DNA from: Rhizophagus sp. LPA8_4_AMF
Taxonomy: Eukaryota; Glomeromycota; Glomeromycetes; Glomerales; Glomeraceae
Reading direction: 5' to 3'
Length of the DNA: 40,263 nt
NCBI GenBank assembly: GCA_021464525.1
Contig: JADRCO010000263.1
Location: forward strand, 1-40,263
Numbering within the stretch: position 1 is the first letter of the stretch; each line of letters begins with the position of its first letter. The position numbers and the translations under genes are program-made. Of this stretch, positions 21,338 through 32,501 are shown in pieces. The notes under the pieces were generated by a model. That model was not told where the DNA came from, made no database searches, and saw only the letters and a program-made list of their open reading frames with translations.

Positions 21338-22925
21338 TTATGAACCATTATTTTTGTTAAATCTAGTAGTGTAAAATGGAGGAGGATAAACCGTAGAAGG
21401 GAGAGATGCCTGCTCTTGTAAGAAAGCGGGATCAGTTGGAGTATTATTACCTTGTGATTGTTGATAATATTGATATGGAAAGTGTGGATTTTGTTGAATT
21501 TGTTGAAATTGTTGAAATTGTTGCTGATAATATTGTTGATAACTATTACTATCTGGAGAGAAATTATTGGGAGGGAATTGATTCGAATAAGGGTGCGTTT
21601 GTGGTTGTGGTGGTGTGATGTCTCTCTTTGCAGTTGGAATAGAAACTTTTGGAGGAATTTTTGGAGGTAAAAGTGGGGGTACTGCTTTGTTATTAGATTC
21701 TTTTTTATCCGTAACAATAGGTTTCTTTTGATCAGTAACAATAGGTTTCTTTTGATCCGTAACAATAGGCTTCTTTTGATCAGTAACAATAGGTTTCTTT
21801 TGATCCGTAGTAATAGGTTTCTTTTCAGTAGATTGAAGAGGCAACGATTTCTCCACCTTTACAGGTTGAGGTGGAGGATCAGGATAAAGTGTATCGTAAG
21901 ATGGAGGAGGTTCATGAATATCAAGACTTTCAAAGTCTTCTATTGGAGGCCTATTTGCTTTTATATCTGGATATAAGGTTGATTGGCTCTCTGCTTGTAA
22001 TTGATCTTCTACACGAGGAGGAGGAGGTGTTGGTGTTCTGTGATCTTCTACACGAGGAGGGGGTGTTGCCATTCTTTGATTTTCTACACGAGGAGGAGGT
22101 GTTGCCATTCTTTGATTTTCTACACGAGGAGGTGGAGGAGGAGTTGCCTTTCTCTGATTTTCTACACGGGAAGGTGGAGGTGGTGGTGCCTTTCTCTGAT
22201 TTTCTACACGAGAAGGTGGAGGTGGTGGTGCCTTTCTCTGATTTTCTATACGGGGAGGTGGAGGGGGTGTTGCAATTCTGTGATTTTCTGATACACGAGA
22301 ATGTGATGATCTATTTAATTGTTCTTTTTGTTTATTAATAGTATTATCAGGGATGTTTCCTGTAGAATTAACAAGATCAGGAACATCTCCTCTCATTGAA
22401 TGTTCAATTTCACTTTGTTTTCTAAAATATTCCAAAGAATCATCATAATCCTTTTGTTTACTATTAATATCAGATTTACTCTTATTTTTACCAATAAAAG
22501 TAAAAAAAGAATTATTATTCTTAAAAATAACATTTTTATCATCATCAACATTAGATTTTTTCTTTTTTAATGAATTTTTAATTGATTCTGGAATGGATTC
22601 TGCTGGCAAATTTCTAACAGGAACATCATTTACTACTACTTGATTTTCGTTATCTTTCCCCTTCTTTCTAAATTCTTTTTTACCCCCTTCCAAACTAAAA
22701 AAAAAAATAAATAAATAAAAATTATTAGAATTAGAGGCAAAGAGGAATAAAAAAAATATATATATATAATAACGATGATAATACGATAATATAATTAATA
22801 AAAATTTACCCATATTTATCAAAAAGTTTTTCACATTTTTTTGAGCAAAAATCTCCTACTGTAGGTAATTCATCTTCATCTACTATAAGGTCTTCACAAA
22901 TTTGGCAATAATAAATCGTTGCCAT
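21338..22925 (-). CDS. Proline-rich repeat protein with N-terminal Cys4 knuckle
   Basis: Two exons (22810-22925 and 21338-22694), with phase-matched GTAAAT donor and TTTAG acceptor, give 490 residues from the ATG at 22925. The N-terminus has CQIC and, 21 residues later, CSKKC, a spacing that suggests a small treble-clef-like zinc site. A Lys-rich stretch follows. Next come about eight units of RVENQRKAPPPPPS type, then EPPPSYDTLYPD with a PPxY WW-binding motif, then five or six units of KPIVTDQK type, a PPLLPPKIPPK stretch and a Gln-rich tail. I do not recognise an ortholog. Poly-Pro and PPxY suggest a scaffold that binds SH3, WW or profilin-type partners, but that is inference. Reverse-strand frames here are its shadows. 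Confidence 0.75.
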
Positions 22926-25724
22926 ATGTTAAAAAAATAAATATTTATTTGTAATAAATAAATAAATAAATAAATAATGAAAATAATAAGTAAAAAAAAA
23001 AAAATTTAACGATTTTTTTTTTTGAGAGAGAGAGAGTTTTTTTTAAGCCGTGAAAAAAAAAATAAAAATAAAAAAATAAAAAATAAGAATTAATAAATAT
23101 AATTATATATAAAATATGTATTTAAATATAAATTTTTTAAAGCTTTTTTTTTATTGCCAAGTTTTTTAATATAATACTTGTTTCCGTTTACGTTTTCGAT
23201 TAGGAAATTAGGAAAACAAAAAAAAAAAAAAAATTATTCCAAAATAATGAATGTAAAACTGTATTTTTTTATATGATTTTTTCTTGGAAAAAATGGCTTT
23301 TTTTATCAACTTTCATTTATTTGTAAGTTATTTATAGTCGGATTGTTCATAATACAAATATGATTTTATTATTTATTAATATTATGTAATACATAATATA
23401 AAATTCTTGGGATGTGAAGAATAGAAAATACTGCGAGATGATGTGATAATATAGAAAATTCATATTAGAAAATAAAAATAGTAATTTATTATTTAAAAAA
23501 TTATATTAAATTTAGATAAGTGATTATTTAAAGAAAAGTAAAAAAAGTAAAATTGTGTTACACGCATGAATTCCAATGAACATTTTTAAATGGTTAGTGG
23601 ATTATTTTATTTATCTTGGAAGGCGGAAAATGTTTTACTCTAAAAATAAATAAAAATAGTAAATAAAGATGTACGTTAATTGCCGAATTCCGTTTTCTTA
23701 GTGTCAGATAAACAAGGATATGTCACATGTTTAATCAAAAATTCCTAAATTCGAAAATTCATTTGATTTTTTGTGACCCTTAATACGGAAATTTCGCCAC
23801 AAAAAAAAAAAAATTTGCGTTCATTATCACGTGACATAATAATGTTAGTTCATGTGATGATTAAAAAAATGGACTTTCAACTAATAAGAAAATTTTGACA
23901 ATTAGATATAGTAAAATAAATGGTTGTGTATAAAATAAAACTAGATCCTTCTATAACCGAGATTACGCGTAAAAAATAAGATATATAAATCATTGTTTAA
24001 TCTATCATTAAGATCAGTCATATAATCATACCTGATACTATATATCCTTTATTTCTATTTTATTTCCTTTTAAATGGAAAACCATTTTTAGTTGTCATTT
24101 AAAATATACCCACCAAAACACGTTGTTAAATAGGAAGTAGTAGAAAGAAAAAATCTGTGCATTGTTGATAATTATGACGTAAATTTTCGTTTTCTTTTAT
24201 TTGATTTTTCTTCATTTAGTTATTTGATTGTAATTTTTTCCCCCTTCTTTTCATTTTTAATTTTCATTTCATGCATTATTTTTAAATGAATCGATTGATT
24301 TGTGAAAAACTCTACAGATGAAACCTGTTAAGTAATCGTTTACGATAAATTTTGTAACCTTTTATTCTTTAATCTTTATCATCATTTCAGAATAAGATCC
24401 GAAAAGATATTACGATAATAATTCCTTAAAAAAGAAATAATTTTTCTCAAAGTAACCTTTTTTTTAAAAAAAAAATAGGGAGTTAATGAAACGACGAAAA
24501 TGTGAGAATGGATGTAATATAACATATTATAATCCCGACTTTTCTTCTTATAAATAAGGTGAATTCATATTACAGAGAATGTGTTACCGCATTTTTACAA
24601 TATAATAAATATAATATAAATTATTCTTTCATTTTATTTATACTACTGTTTTATTAGTGGAAAAGATCCTGATCTTTCCAATATGCACTGTCAATCCGTA
24701 AAATAATCGCTATCATAACCCATGTACTGTGTTGTCAACGGTGTAACTATAATATAATTGGATACTGGGCACATTAAAAAAAGTTGTTACAAACCCGTCC
24801 GAAACTTGTCAAAAATTAAATAATTTTAGATAAACTTTCCAGTTTAAACAATTTTAGATTAAGATTTATATAGTAATACGGAGTTAATAATCGATTGGAT
24901 CAATGAATTAATTTTCCGAATCAAAAATAACTCTATTTTTCGGGAGATGATTATATTCAAATGTAAACATCGGTTTATTTTGGTTAATTACCGATCAAGC
25001 GTTAATTAAATTAAATGTAAGTATCTTAATAAAAATTCTGATATTTTAGGTTATGATTATTCGATTTGGTAACGTGTAACGTGATCGCGAAAAATTCGCG
25101 TCTGAAATTTTTTAATTTTTTTTTTCGCGTTATTGTTATTATTATTATTGTGATATTCACCAATGATATTGTTCCAAGTTATCAATCAGTATATCAAACA
25201 AGTGATTAGATGTAAACTGGTAAGTGGTAAGTTGGCGTATTTGATATTATTATATATATTATAATATATATATATTTGTTAGATTTGCTTTTTAATAATT
25301 TTCAATTATTTACATCACCAATGAAGTTTAATTGATGTCCCAGTGATATAACTTTAAAACTTTATTATATTGACATTGTTCTTTTAAGTTTTAAGCGGTT
25401 TAATCACATTTTATTATTACTTTTAATAAATGTATCTTTAATCTTTTTGATTTAATACTTTTTTTCCGTATCAAACATATTTTAGATACTATAAGTGAAA
25501 GAATTTTTTGTTTCTTCGCGATTCTCACGATTTTTTTTTTACTAAAATTGAAAAACCAAAAATATGATGTAATGACACAAATATTTGGAATCTCGGAATT
25601 TTAGATTATATCAAAACTCAAATTAGTCACTTATTTTTTATTTATATGTACAATATCATAAGGTATTACCATCTTTTTTTTTTCTTCTTTTTTTTTTTCG
25701 TTTTGAAAGTTTTTAATAATAACG
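22926..25724. other. Long AT-rich intergenic region, no gene seen
   Basis: There is no recognisable coding frame. A 15-bp interrupted palindrome CGCGAAAAATTCGCG lies at 25086-25100, about 625 bp before the F-box gene, and a (TAT)n run lies near 25134-25150. A TCACGTGAC palindromic core is at about 23828. Homopolymer A/T runs are common. Confidence 0.5.
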
Positions 25725-27498
25725 ATGAAAGAAAATGATTTTACTTCCGAACTTCTTTCTGAAATATTTGAAAATCTTCAAATCCCTGAATTATTTAAAT
25801 GTATTTTAGTAAATAAAAAATGGAGTGCAAATGCTATACGCATTTTATGGAGAAATCCTATTGAATTTATAAATTTAAATTTGATAAATTCTAAATTATC
25901 AAAAGATAAATCATATTTAAATATTATTTCTACTATGATTAAATGTTTACCTTTTGAAATTAAAATTAAGATAAGTAGTTATAGAATTAATTTTGATGAA
26001 TTGAAAGAAGAAAGTCAACCAATGTTCGATTATTGTTCATTAATAAAAAAGATATCATTTGATATGATTCTTAATGCGACTAATATTTTGTTTAATTCTC
26101 TTGTAGAAAAAAGCATTATTAAAGGTAATTAAATATTTAAAATAATTATCTATTGTAATAATAATAATTATCTATATAATTATCTATTATAGAAATAATT
26201 TTTTTTTATAATAATAATTTTTTTTTTATTAATATGAATTCTTCATTTTAATTCAAGATCAAACATGTCATTATATCGTATTTCAAGAAATCTGTAATTA
26301 TTTAGTTGATAAATGCGTCGTTTCCAATAATCGAGATAAGAAAATTAACCCTAAATTCATTCTAAATGCTTATAATCCAAAACAGATTGGAAGTTGTAAT
26401 AAAAGGGGTTCAAACTTTCCTTTACCAAGTCAATTACCACAAATGAAAAACTCATTATCTAAATTAGAGAAAATTAATTTAAATACTTGTATACAATCAA
26501 GATTTATTCAAGAACTTGATAATATTTGTAAAAATATTTTAAGTATTAGCATATATTGTGGATGTTGTGATGAACATTATTTAGCTGAATTTATTAAGAA
26601 TCAAATGAATTTACGAGAAATTTATGTTATGTCAATGAATAATTTTCATTTAATCAAAATATCTGAAGCGATTAAAATCAAATTGGAACAATTAACATCT
26701 TTAACTATTTCAACTGGTCAAATTTCGTTGAATATTTTCAATAATAAAAGATGTGATCAATTAATTGAATTAAGTATATATAATTTTTGTGATCAATTGG
26801 CAAATATTGATGAATGGAATAATTTTTTTCGTTATAATCCTATTACATTCAAAAATTTGAAAAATTTGGAAATACAATGTAATATTAGAAATTTTAAATA
26901 TATGGGAATCTTTCTTTATGAATTATCATCACTTCGAAAACTTGAATTAGCATGGAGCGAAGATGAAGATAATCAAGATTTAATTGATGAATTATTTCAA
27001 AATATTGCTAAATATTGTTCAAATTTAATTCAATTGGAATTATCTACCCCTAAATTTACTCAATCATTGGAAATTATTTTACAATTATGTAAAAAATTGG
27101 AATATTTAAATTTATTGAATAATAATAAATCAAATGATTTAAATGAGAAAATCTTCTTATTAGGACAACATTTCCCAATATCTTTAAAAAAATTTGGGGT
27201 ACAATTTTATTTGAATATTTCAAAAGAAAAGTTGGAAGAATTTTTAAATAATTGTTTCATGAATGGGATTAGGAATTTATCATTAGGTTTTTATATTGAA
27301 GAATTTTCTAATGATTATGAGATCATTATGATGAAACATGTAAAATTAGGAACTTTAAATAATGAATTTTTTAAAAGTTGGTTAGAATTTATGCCTTTTA
27401 TACGTAAGTAAATTAAATATGAGTATAATTATATATATATATATTTATAATATTTATATCAATTTTTTTTTCTAATCTTATATTTAGTAAGAATCTAA
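25725..27498 (+). CDS. F-box protein with leucine-rich C-terminal region
   Basis: The N-terminus (FTSELLSEIFENLQIPELFK then CILVNKKWSANAIRILWRNP) is a typical F-box, the Skp1-binding module of SCF ubiquitin ligases. The rest is a leucine- and asparagine-rich region with LRR-like periodicity (LKNLEIQC, LRKLELAW, LIQLELST, LEYLNLLN) that probably selects the substrate. Exon 1 is 25725-26124 and exon 2 starts at 26258 after a phase-1 intron. Near the end, ATAC|GTAAGT at 27404 is a perfect donor. Splicing to TATTTAG at 27487 gives a last exon of 27488-27498 and ends the protein ...MPFILRI (518 residues). Unspliced, it would end at 27411 as ...MPFIRK. I prefer the spliced form. The substrate is unknown. 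Confidence 0.82.
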
Positions 27499-29075
27499 AC
27501 TCGAAATTTGAAAAAAAAAAACAATGCAAATTAGATTTAGATTGGATCTTAGATTAAGTATGACATTAACACATATAAGGTAAATTATATAGACTTAAGC
27601 CTTAAATCTTAAGATTTTTCTATAACTTTCGGCCAATACACAATATTTGGTAATTTTATATTGTTTATGGTATTGATATGATTGTTACAAATGTTACAAA
27701 TAAGAGAAAAATAACAATAGTTTAATGAAGGGGGGTTTGTGATAATTGTAACATGTACACTTACTAAATTTTTTTTAACGTTCAGTCTCATGAATCTCAT
27801 GTGATTAGAATCGACTTGCCATTAAGCATAATAATTATATTTAATTCTGGTAAGAATATTATAACTTACGTACAATATATGAGGGGTTTCAATTAAATTG
27901 TAGTATTTGATTAATTTATTGAATAAAATATAAGTAAACATATTTATGCTGCGTAGATTGTAGTAGTACCATTCTTATATATATATCTACGATGTCTGAG
28001 AAAGAATATGAATACGAAAATTATGAAGAATACAATATAAGCATTTTCCAATGAGATATCTATAAAGAATCTTGCAATAATTAAGTATCAATTCAATGGC
28101 GCAAATATTTAAAAAATTTAGCAAAAGTTTTACTTCAATAGCTTGAAAACGTAGAAAAAAAGAATATGAAATCGTTGAGGATTTAAGTCTAATATTCTTT
28201 TTTACGATTACATTATTTCTATATATTCTAATTGATATTTATAATAAAATAAATTAATTGTTGAGTATGTTATGGGATCTATAAATACAAATAAGAATTT
28301 GAAAATTTTTTTGTTGATATGTGTACAAGAATATGTTATGGAAGTTATATATAAATAGTAACTTTTCGAGATTCTTTCCTTTATTATTATAAATCTTTAT
28401 AACTTAAAACTATGCTTTACACAAGGTATTAAGAAAATTTTGTCAAATATTGAATTAATTTTTATACTGCATAATAATAAATTTACCAGTCGATAGGGGT
28501 AATTCCGGGTAAATATGCAATATACTTACTTATATGTGGGTTACGCAGTATACTAAAAAATGAAAAAACGAAAATGGTGAATAAATTATAAAAATGGGAT
28601 GACTTAATATAATAAATTTCGTAATTAAATCGAATAATTTTATGATATCAGATTTTTTAAAATTAGTTTTCCAGGAATCCTACGTGACAAACTAACTCCT
28701 AATTAAAAATTAGAAAATTGATATAAATCTCACCAGAATTTTACATTTTTTAACCCAACGATAATGCCAATCATCCAGTGATATTATTTAGCTATATTAT
28801 ATAAATCCAATTTGGATAAAATATGTATTTATTAAGCTTTATAAAATTAAAAAAAAATAATTCATTAAAATTGGTTTAATAAAAACGTAAATAATTATTT
28901 TTTAAAAATTTTTTTATAATTGTATTTAAAATTTCTGGAAATCTACTATACCAACTTTTAAGTTTAAAAAAATACTTTATTATTTTTATTATTTCATCAT
29001 TTTAATATATTAGTATTTTGATATGTTTTAAAATTTTTTATATTTTATATGTATATATATTTTCTAAATAATTTT
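27499..29075. other. AT-rich intergenic, no gene seen
   Basis: A short frame from ATG at 27991 (MSEKEYEYENYEEYN...) stops after 20 residues and has no convincing continuation. I see no other coding or RNA signal. Confidence 0.45.
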
Positions 29076-29090
29076 AAATATTTTCCAAAT
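29076..29090. repeat. Left copy of a 15-bp target-site duplication
   Basis: AAATATTTTCCAAAT is identical at 29076-29090 and 31053-31067 and brackets the non-coding insertion. Sequence composition changes sharply at both points. Confidence 0.75.
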
Positions 29091-29728
29091 TGATAGAATC
29101 GACTATACCAATCGTTTGACCATTTTTCCAGTAGAAGATTGTTGAAGGAAAAACTTGGTTTTTCTCTACTTGGGGTGCTTGCAGGTAGCTTTTTGAACAT
29201 TGTGGACTTCAAGAGGCATTTTTTAAGACTCGAAAACCTGGACTCTTTTTATTTATGAAAAGTTTTGTACAGTTAGCATCTGGGCTGCTGGCTTTTAAAT
29301 ACCTTTGATGATAGGTTTTCCTGTACATATTATATTTTTAAAAGCATTGTGAAAGTCTCCCTGTGAGGTGCTAGTTGAAGAAATGCCATTTGAAGAGCAG
29401 GTCTTTTTCTTATTATAGTTTATGAATAAAGGAATGTAAATGTGGAGGCTTACTATTTTATATCTTTTTTTCCCAGTTTTCCTTCAGGTTTCTGGGAGTA
29501 TTAATGACTTTCCTTTTGGTTTGGAATTTTCTTTTTACTGATGTTTTTGGATTACAGGCTTCCTGAATTCTTTTGGAAATCTAAAGGGTATTGGAATGCA
29601 GATCTGTTGATTAGAAGGTTTAGTGTATCTTAATTTTTTTGGATTTGTAAATCAGTTTACAAAGAGGAGGTAATTGTGATTGGGTAATTTCTTTACAGAA
29701 ACTTGAAATTTATAAGCAATGTCATTTA

Positions 29729-30082
29729 GATATCATTTTGATACTGTTTTGATATCATTTTGATATTATTTCAATATCATTTTGATGTCTTTTCAATATT
29801 AAATCAAATAACATCAAAATGATATTGAATTGATATTAAAATTATATCAAAATGATATCAAAACAATATTGAATAATATCAAAATGATATTAAATCAACA
29901 TAGTTAAGTTTAACTTAAATATGTTATTTCAATATCATTTTAATATCATTTTAATATATCATTTAATATTATTTTAATGTAATTTTGATATTATTTCAAT
30001 ATCATTTTGATGTTATTTTGATTTTAATATTGAAATAACATCAAAATGATATTGAAATAATATCAAAATAATATCAAACCAG
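29729..30082. repeat. Foldback arrays of ATATCATTTTG units
   Basis: Degenerate units TATCATTTTGA/TATTATTTTGA run in one orientation, then switch to the complement (TCAAAATGATAT) near 29808. After a near-palindromic spacer TTAAGTTTAACTTAA (29906 region) the same pattern repeats, with the second switch near 30020. Each half can fold into a long imperfect hairpin. There is no coding capacity. Confidence 0.75.
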
Positions 30083-30282
30083 TATAGTTAAATTAAACTT
30101 AACTATGTTGATTCTATGTTGATTAAAAACTATAAGTTTCTGTAAAATTATTTTAAATTAAGTTAATACTTGTTGATTACCAGTTGGATCAACCAAATTA
30201 GCTAATAGTAGTGGTACTTAATTTTTATTAGGTTAGTTCTGATATATTATAAATAAGTGGCTTTAGTTAGAGTTCTGCAATT

Positions 30283-30500
30283 TGATTTGACATTTGACAT
30301 TTGATTTGAATTTGATTTGAATTTGACAAATTCAAATCAGTTTAATTTAATTTGATTTGAATTTGATTTGATTTGATTTAAAAATTCTTTAATTTAATTG
30401 GTTAATTTGATAAATATTTGATATTTAATTTGAATATTATTTGAATTTGATTTAAATCTAATTTGATTCAACAAATTCAAATTAACTCTATATTCAATTT
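30283..30500. repeat. TTTGATTTGAA-type low-complexity array
   Basis: Irregular repeats of TTTGA/TTTGAA, with short complementary segments (CAAATTCAAAT), follow the foldback arrays inside the same insertion. Confidence 0.7.
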
Positions 30501-31052
30501 GATTTGATTTTGAGAAATCCTAGCCTTGGTAAGTTACTATCTTAGAATGACAAGTATTTTATCATTTGTGCCATGATTTCATGCCAATTCTTGATGCTAT
30601 TTTAACTTAACAGCTAAGTACACCTGATAGTAAACCATCTAGATTGGTAGTCAGTCTTAGAGATCTAAGTAATCTTAGTGTTGAATGCAGTCAAGCTTGC
30701 CAACTTTTTAGTTTTGCTGTTGAGTGAAAGAACCCTATAAAGATCATAAGGTAGACTAATTTAGTATATTTTTAGGTTCTATACTGTTAATTATATGGTA
30801 ATGTTGACTATTTTAGGGAATGGGTTTAGTACTAACCTATTGTTATGGCTACAGGGCCATATTCATAAGCTAAAATATTTGTATATTTATATGTCTACCT
30901 GTATAGTTTTATAAGTACCTAACAGTGCATGTATGGGGTTTTTTTAGAATGATGGATAGTTTATTGGTATTTAGTTCTTAAGTTAGTTTACTTATGTATT
31001 CCATTTGTATTACATTTATTCGTACTAATAAATGTGCTGCAATATTCCAAAA

Positions 31053-31067
31053 AAATATTTTCCAAAT
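31053..31067. repeat. Right copy of the 15-bp target-site duplication
   Basis: It is identical to 29076-29090. Downstream the sequence returns to the very AT-rich background. Confidence 0.75.
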
Positions 31068-32362
31068 ATTTTATTGCAATTTCTGAATAAAAAAAAAATA
31101 ATTAATTAATAAATTCATAAATTTTTTTTTTTATTTAAATTACCAATAGTTTATATAAAAAATATTTTAAATATCATTAATAATATTAATTATAAATTTA
31201 TATATAATTAATAATTAATATTATTTTATAAATATTTATATAGCATTATTTTTTTAATAAAATCCTTATTATAATTGGATTATATGAATATCAATACAGT
31301 AAATAAATAAAATTTAAATTTCTTTTATAAAATAATACTGTAAATTATTTATTAATATTGTTAATAAAAGAAAATTTATAAAAAAGGTAGATTAATTATT
31401 TAATAATAAATATATTAGTAAAAATTGAAGTATTAAAATAGTATAAAGTACTATATAAGCAAATTTTTTTAAAATTATATTTTTCTTATAATTTTAATTA
31501 TTAATTATTGTATATGTAATACCATTAAAGTTTATTATAATATAAGTGAAAATTTGATAAGAAATACTTAAGATAGATGTTTATTTTCAGAATTTTGATA
31601 AAAAAAATGTAATTTTAAGTACTTTTTTTATTTGCTGTATTTTTTATTAAAGAAATAATTTTGTTATAAAAATTATAGTTTTCAAATAATATTAAAAATC
31701 TTTCATTTATTATATAAATATGTATATACAGTTAGACTTTAACTTTATATAAATAAAGAAATAATAGCATTTCAGTGTCAAAAAAAAAAAGTGCCAAGAA
31801 ATAGTTTTAGTCGATTTATGCTTTAAATTCTGAAAGGAAAGATCTACACGATTATATCCGTACCACTTCCGTATCCCACGGGATTAGATAATGCATTTTT
31901 TTTATTCTCGTGATTCTATCTCCTGCAAGTTTGGCTGAACACCCCCTTACAGAAGTAGCAACGTATCATAAAAGAAAAAAATTATTCTTCGTTTGTATGA
32001 TATATTATATTTAACTATAGTTAGCATAATATCTCTCTTTCTTAAAAATATAATAATTATAAATCCTTAATGGTTAGATTATTATAAAATTATCGTTTAC
32101 TTACGGGTTTTGACAAATGAACGATATACGTTAATAGGCTAGCTAGAAAATATTTTAGTAATTTGGAGCTGTCAAAATGAATCATCTACACAATTATTTA
32201 TCGTTAGTTTCATTAATGTTATTGGCTTAAAAATTTTTTTTGACGCCACGTCCTAAACTTTATTTATGTACTTTTATGCACACTCTTTATACTTTCGGGG
32301 AAAAGACTTTTTTATATATGATGCGCATATGAAGATTTGATACATTTCCTTAAAAATAAGCG
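31068..32362. other. AT-rich intergenic upstream of allantoicase
   Basis: There is no gene. The region to about 31760 is nearly pure A/T. The last 700 bases are less biased and hold several GATAA/TTATC words. The frame that opens on the minus strand over the allantoicase start is not supported by any recognisable protein. Confidence 0.45.
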
Positions 32363-32378
32363 GATTATCCGGATAATC
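32363..32378. promoter_or_regulatory. Palindromic double GATA site upstream of allantoicase
   Basis: GATTATCCGGATAATC is a perfect 16-bp palindrome 124 bp upstream of the allantoicase start. It holds two inverted GATAA cores. Fungal purine-catabolism genes are commonly activated by GATA zinc-finger factors (AreA/Nit2/Gln3 type) under nitrogen limitation. Binding is inferred. Confidence 0.5.
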
Positions 32379-32435
32379 TGAAGGGCAATAAAAAAGATAC
32401 TTGATCTCATGATATCCGCAAATCGTTAAGGGAAT

Positions 32436-32447
32436 TATATATATATA
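32436..32447 (+). promoter_or_regulatory. TATA-like element of the allantoicase gene
   Basis: TATATATATATA lies 55-66 bp before the start codon at 32502. A tiny open frame (MTPSTSGN, 32450-32476) begins just after it and would be a leader ORF only if transcription starts that early. Confidence 0.45.
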
Positions 32448-32501
32448 CAATGACTCCGTCCACCAGTGGTAATTAAAAATCAAATAAACATCGTTTAAAA
32501 A

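Larger units (their letters stand above)
29091..31052 (+). mobile_element. Non-coding retroposon-like insertion (1.96 kb)
   Basis: The 1962-bp segment is flanked by identical 15-bp direct repeats. Its right end has AATAAA at 31027-31032 and then, 16 nt later, a short run of A (31049 onward) merging into the repeat. That arrangement is expected for an RNA copied into the genome by target-primed reverse transcription, with the transcript on the plus strand. It has no open frame of meaningful length and is less AT-rich and more T- and G-rich than its flanks. It contains foldback arrays (29729-30082) and a TTTGAA-type array (30283-30500). It could be a non-autonomous LINE-dependent element or a retroposed long non-coding RNA. 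Confidence 0.6.

Noticed and set aside
21871-22338. Long plus-strand frames rich in Phe/Leu/Glu over the repeat region
   Set aside because: They are the antisense of the RVENQ-polyproline repeats of the minus-strand gene; the periodicity comes from that repeat, and the antisense has no recognisable domain.
27991-28053. Short frame MSEKEYEYENYEEYN... downstream of the F-box gene
   Set aside because: It stops after 20 codons and no plausible intron extends it.
29729-30500. Possible CRISPR-like array
   Set aside because: Units are degenerate, contiguous and flip orientation; there are no spacers of constant length, and the genome is eukaryotic.
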